DNA of 8,357 nucleotides, taken from Anaerolineales bacterium UBA3071. GTDB lineage: Bacteria > Chloroflexota > Anaerolineae > UBA3071. The notes beneath the pieces were generated by a model, which was not told where the DNA came from, made no database searches, and saw only the letters and a list, made by a program, of their open reading frames with translations. Of this stretch, positions 6,265-8,357 are shown piece by piece (positions within the stretch are counted from its first letter, which is position 1; each line of letters starts with the position of its first letter). The stretch spans positions 1-8,357 of the forward strand of contig DFBV01000030.1 in NCBI GenBank assembly GCA_002366755.1. Direction: 5' to 3'. The translations under genes and the position numbers were made by a program.

Positions 6265-7674
6265 ATGACCCGAGACGAGCTTCTGCATCTAATCGCCCAA
6301 GGAGAAGGGCAACGGCTGGAGTTCAAGCGCTCGCTGGCTGAACTGCAAGCCGGCGTGCGCACGATTGCCGCCTTTGCCAACGCCGAGGGCGGCACGCTGC
6401 TCTTCGGCGTGCGGGCCGATGGCACGGTGATCGGGGTGACTCTGGGAGCCAACACCCGCGAGCTGGTGGTCAACACCATCGTGAACAACACCGACCCGCC
6501 CCTGTATCCGCAAGTCGAGTATCTGGAACTGGAAGGGCTAACGGTCATCACCGTGACCGTAGCAGCAGGACACGACCGGCCCCACCTGGCCTATGGGCGA
6601 GCCTACCGGCGGGTGGGAGCGGTCACAGCCCAGCTTTCGCGGGACGAACAGCGACGGCTGCTTCTGGAAAGCCGTCCCCGCTTCGACGACCAGCCCAGCG
6701 AGGCGTCCCTGGAGGACATTGACCCCGCCCGCGTGCGCCGCTTCCTGGAGATGGCTATCCAGCGCGGCCGGCTGCCAGACATTACGGCTGACCTGCCCGT
6801 GACCGAGACCCTGCGTCGCCTGAAAGTGATGCGCGTCGTGGACGACCGTCTGACGCCGACGATGGCCGCCGTGCTTCTTTTCGCCCAAGAGCCCCAGCGG
6901 TTCGTGCCCCAAAGTGTGGTGGGCCTGGCCCGCTTCCCCGGCACCACCAAGGGCACAACCCAGATCGTGGATCGAGCGGACGTCGAAGGTGACCTGGCCG
7001 AGATCATTGACCGGGCGGAAGCCTTTGTGCGTCGCAATACCCGCATCGCCTCCAAGATCTACCACGCCCAGCGGCTGGAGATCACCGAGTACCCTTACCC
7101 GGCCATCCGTGAGGCCATCGCCAACGCCGTCATCCACCGCGACTACTGGCAGGCTGGCAGCCGGGCGCAAGTGGCCATCTATGCCGATCGGATCGAAGTC
7201 GAGAGCCCTGGTGGACTGCTGCCGCCGATCACGATAGATACCCTGGGCCATACGCCCCCGGTATGGCGCAACCCCGACCTGGCCAGATTGCTACACCGGC
7301 TGGGGTATATCGAGCAATTCGGCACTGGCATTGAGCGCATGCGGCGGGACATGCGCGCTCATGGCCTGCCGGAACCCCGTTTCGAGGCCGGCCCCGGCTG
7401 GTTCCGAGTGACTTTTCGAGGACCGGGGGAGCACATCCTCGATCTGATCGCAGAGGAGGGTGTCACCGATCTGCGCGCCTTGGGCCTGAACGAGCGGCAG
7501 ATCGAGGCGTTGAGGCTGATGGTAAACGAGGGCCGAATGTTCACGAACAGAGAGTACTGCCGGCAGTTTGACATTGCCACGCCCACCGCTACGCGGGATC
7601 TCAGCAAGCTGGTGGCGGTAGGACAGGCTATCCGTGTTGGTCAAGGTCGTACCACCCGCTATATCGCTGCGTGA
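6265..7674 (+). CDS. Schlafen AlbA_2 / RecG-C-like / winged-helix protein
   Basis: The protein is 469 residues with an ATG start at 6265 and only a weak GGAAG-type ribosome binding site. The N-terminal AlbA_2 (Schlafen-like, formerly AAA_4) domain spans about 9-128, with LEFKRSL at 18-24, FANAEGG at 37-43 and AYRRVGA at 113-119. The middle and C-terminal part matches the COG2865 'RecG C-terminal-like' domain: NAVIHRDYW from Asn287 with HRDY at 291-294, SPGGL, and FGTGIERM with GTGIE from 353. The last 65 residues look like a winged helix (NERQIEALRLMVNEG, then a TPTATRDLSKLV recognition-helix region). Such proteins are usually annotated as putative transcriptional regulators or helicase-like. 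Some have been linked to anti-phage islands, but the activity is mostly unknown. It has higher GC than the operon to its left, is bracketed by the isomerase 3'-end repeats, and converges on the isomerase gene. Confidence 0.85.
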   Translation: MTRDELLHLIAQGEGQRLEFKRSLAELQAGVRTIAAFANAEGGTLLFGVRADGTVIGVTLGANTRELVVNTIVNNTDPPLYPQVEYLELEGLTVITVTVAAGHDRPHLAYGRAYRRVGAVTAQLSRDEQRRLLLESRPRFDDQPSEASLEDIDPARVRRFLEMAIQRGRLPDITADLPVTETLRRLKVMRVVDDRLTPTMAAVLLFAQEPQRFVPQSVVGLARFPGTTKGTTQIVDRADVEGDLAEIIDRAEAFVRRNTRIASKIYHAQRLEITEYPYPAIREAIANAVIHRDYWQAGSRAQVAIYADRIEVESPGGLLPPITIDTLGHTPPVWRNPDLARLLHRLGYIEQFGTGIERMRRDMRAHGLPEPRFEAGPGWFRVTFRGPGEHILDLIAEEGVTDLRALGLNERQIEALRLMVNEGRMFTNREYCRQFDIATPTATRDLSKLVAVGQAIRVGQGRTTRYIAA

Positions 7675-7713
7675 TGAGATTAGGTGGAATTTGATGAGAT
7701 TGGTGATGAGATT
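7672..7713 (+). repeat. Three copies of TGATGAGATT after the AlbA_2 gene
   Basis: The decamer occurs at 7672-7681, 7692-7701 and 7704-7713. The first copy contains the stop codon of the AlbA_2 gene. The spacing is irregular (20 and 12 bases), so it is not a simple microsatellite. No strong hairpin or T-run follows, so a terminator is not supported. Its function is unknown. Confidence 0.8.
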
Positions 7714-7739
7714 GTCAGAGCCGCCGAGGGCGATCCTCA

Positions 7740-8357
7740 TCAAGACACCGGCACCTGGGCCAACCGCTCCTTCAACCACTCGATCGCTCCCGTATCGGTC
7801 GGATCGACGCCATTGAGCATAGCCAGGTAGAAGCTGACGAAGTCGCCGAAGTGGATGGTGGAGAGCATCTGAGCCAAGCGACCGCGGCCCCGCGCCGGCA
7901 AGATCTCCACCGCCACCCCTTCCCGCTCCAGCAGTTCCCGCGTAACCTGGAAGCGCAATGCGTTGCGGGGATGGTCGCCTTCTGAGGTGAGCATCACCAC
8001 CAGCAGTTGTGGCAGCAATTCTTGCGGCCAGTGGGTGCCCAGCACGGCGTTGTGGTTCAGCTCCGACATCTCCTCGAAGAAGGCCCAGTTCTTGCTGTTC
8101 TCGTTGAGTTGTCCTTTCCATCGCCGCGCCACTGTGCCCAGAAGGCCCGCTCCGTAGACAACCGGCAGCTTGCCGTACAGTCGTTGCGCCAATTGCTTGG
8201 CCTGGTTGTCTTTCGTGGCCACCTGCGGACCGATCTCCGCCTGCCACTGCTCCATCACCTCCACCGCCTCCGCCAGATCATCCTCTTTGTCACCAATGAA
8301 GTCCAACTTGTAGAAGATGCCCAGCAGCGACACGAAGCTGTGGGCCAGCGCGGCGCG
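7740..8357 (-). CDS. Bifunctional phosphoglucose/phosphomannose isomerase, C-terminal part
   Basis: The frame is open to the right window edge, so this is the C-terminal roughly 205 residues of a longer gene. The apparent GTG start at 8333 is internal, because upstream codons continue as AALAHSF. The enzyme interconverts glucose-6-phosphate and mannose-6-phosphate with fructose-6-phosphate in the cytoplasm. Family landmarks of the bact-PGI_C domain are QRLYGKLPVVYGAGLLG, ARRWKGQLNENSKNWAF (about 8076-8130) and ELNHNAVLG (about 8037-8067, including the conserved His), ending with VDPTDTGAIEWLKERLA. It looks intact to its stop at 7740-7742. Its last 109 coding bases are duplicated at 6121-6229. 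It is a housekeeping gene, and its 3' end appears to mark the border of accessory DNA. Confidence 0.88.
   Translation of the reverse strand, partial: RAALAHSFVSLLGIFYKLDFIGDKEDDLAEAVEVMEQWQAEIGPQVATKDNQAKQLAQRLYGKLPVVYGAGLLGTVARRWKGQLNENSKNWAFFEEMSELNHNAVLGTHWPQELLPQLLVVMLTSEGDHPRNALRFQVTRELLEREGVAVEILPARGRGRLAQMLSTIHFGDFVSFYLAMLNGVDPTDTGAIEWLKERLAQVPVS
7744..7852 (+). repeat. 109-bp direct repeat, right copy (in isomerase gene)
   Basis: This is the native copy of the repeat, lying inside the intact 3' end of the isomerase gene. It is about 96 percent identical to 6121-6229 by eye. Direct repeats of a housekeeping gene 3' end around an accessory gene resemble integration at a gene end, but a simple segmental duplication would look the same. 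Confidence 0.9.

Noticed and set aside
6538..7251. Long minus-strand reading frame (237 codons) opposite the AlbA_2 gene
   Set aside because: It is a shadow of a high-GC gene: low-complexity His/Gly/Arg-rich translation, no ribosome binding site and no recognisable domain.
7675..7739. Bidirectional terminator between the converging genes
   Set aside because: Only a 4-bp GAGG/CCTC stem is visible, without a T-run.
7291..8247. Minus-strand frame of 318 codons overlapping the isomerase and AlbA_2 genes
   Set aside because: It is in a different frame from the isomerase, crosses two well-supported genes, and its translation has no family features.

Overview
The window looks like a bacterial chromosome segment with moderately high GC. 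The lineage cannot be proven from the sequence. A bacterial HerA-NurA pair, a bifunctional phosphoglucose/phosphomannose isomerase and the general style would fit Chloroflexota (Anaerolineae-like), but that is inference only.

Left block (about 140-5980, all + strand): a tight five-gene operon. In order it encodes a YhhQ/DUF165-type queuosine-precursor transporter, a DUF6884-like protein with an added C-terminal domain, a NurA-family nuclease, a HerA-family hexameric ATPase, and a tRNA-guanine-transglycosylase (TGT) paralogue of the DpdA type. The first three junctions are an overlapping stop codon and Shine-Dalgarno, an ATGA overlap, and a 15-base gap with a strong Shine-Dalgarno. The last two genes are 2 bases apart. 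Such packing suggests one translationally coupled unit. The combination of a deazaguanine importer, a base-exchange enzyme and a DNA translocase with its nuclease suggests a compact system that puts a 7-deazaguanine into DNA, or processes such DNA. It would differ in gene content from the Dpd island as I remember it. This function is inference, and it is the main discovery candidate in the window.

Middle (5968-6264): a scar region with no intact gene. It holds an antisense fragment resembling a decayed BrnT toxin, followed by a 109-bp copy of the 3' end of the isomerase gene found at the right edge.

Right block (6265-8357): a Schlafen AlbA_2 / RecG-C-terminal-like / winged-helix protein on the + strand. 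It converges on the 3' part of a bifunctional glucose/mannose-6-phosphate isomerase gene on the - strand, which is cut by the window edge. The AlbA_2 gene is bracketed by the two direct copies of the isomerase 3' end. It therefore looks like cargo inserted or duplicated at that site. The intergenic stretch before the isomerase stop holds three copies of TGATGAGATT.

No tRNA, rRNA, CRISPR array or convincing terminator was seen.
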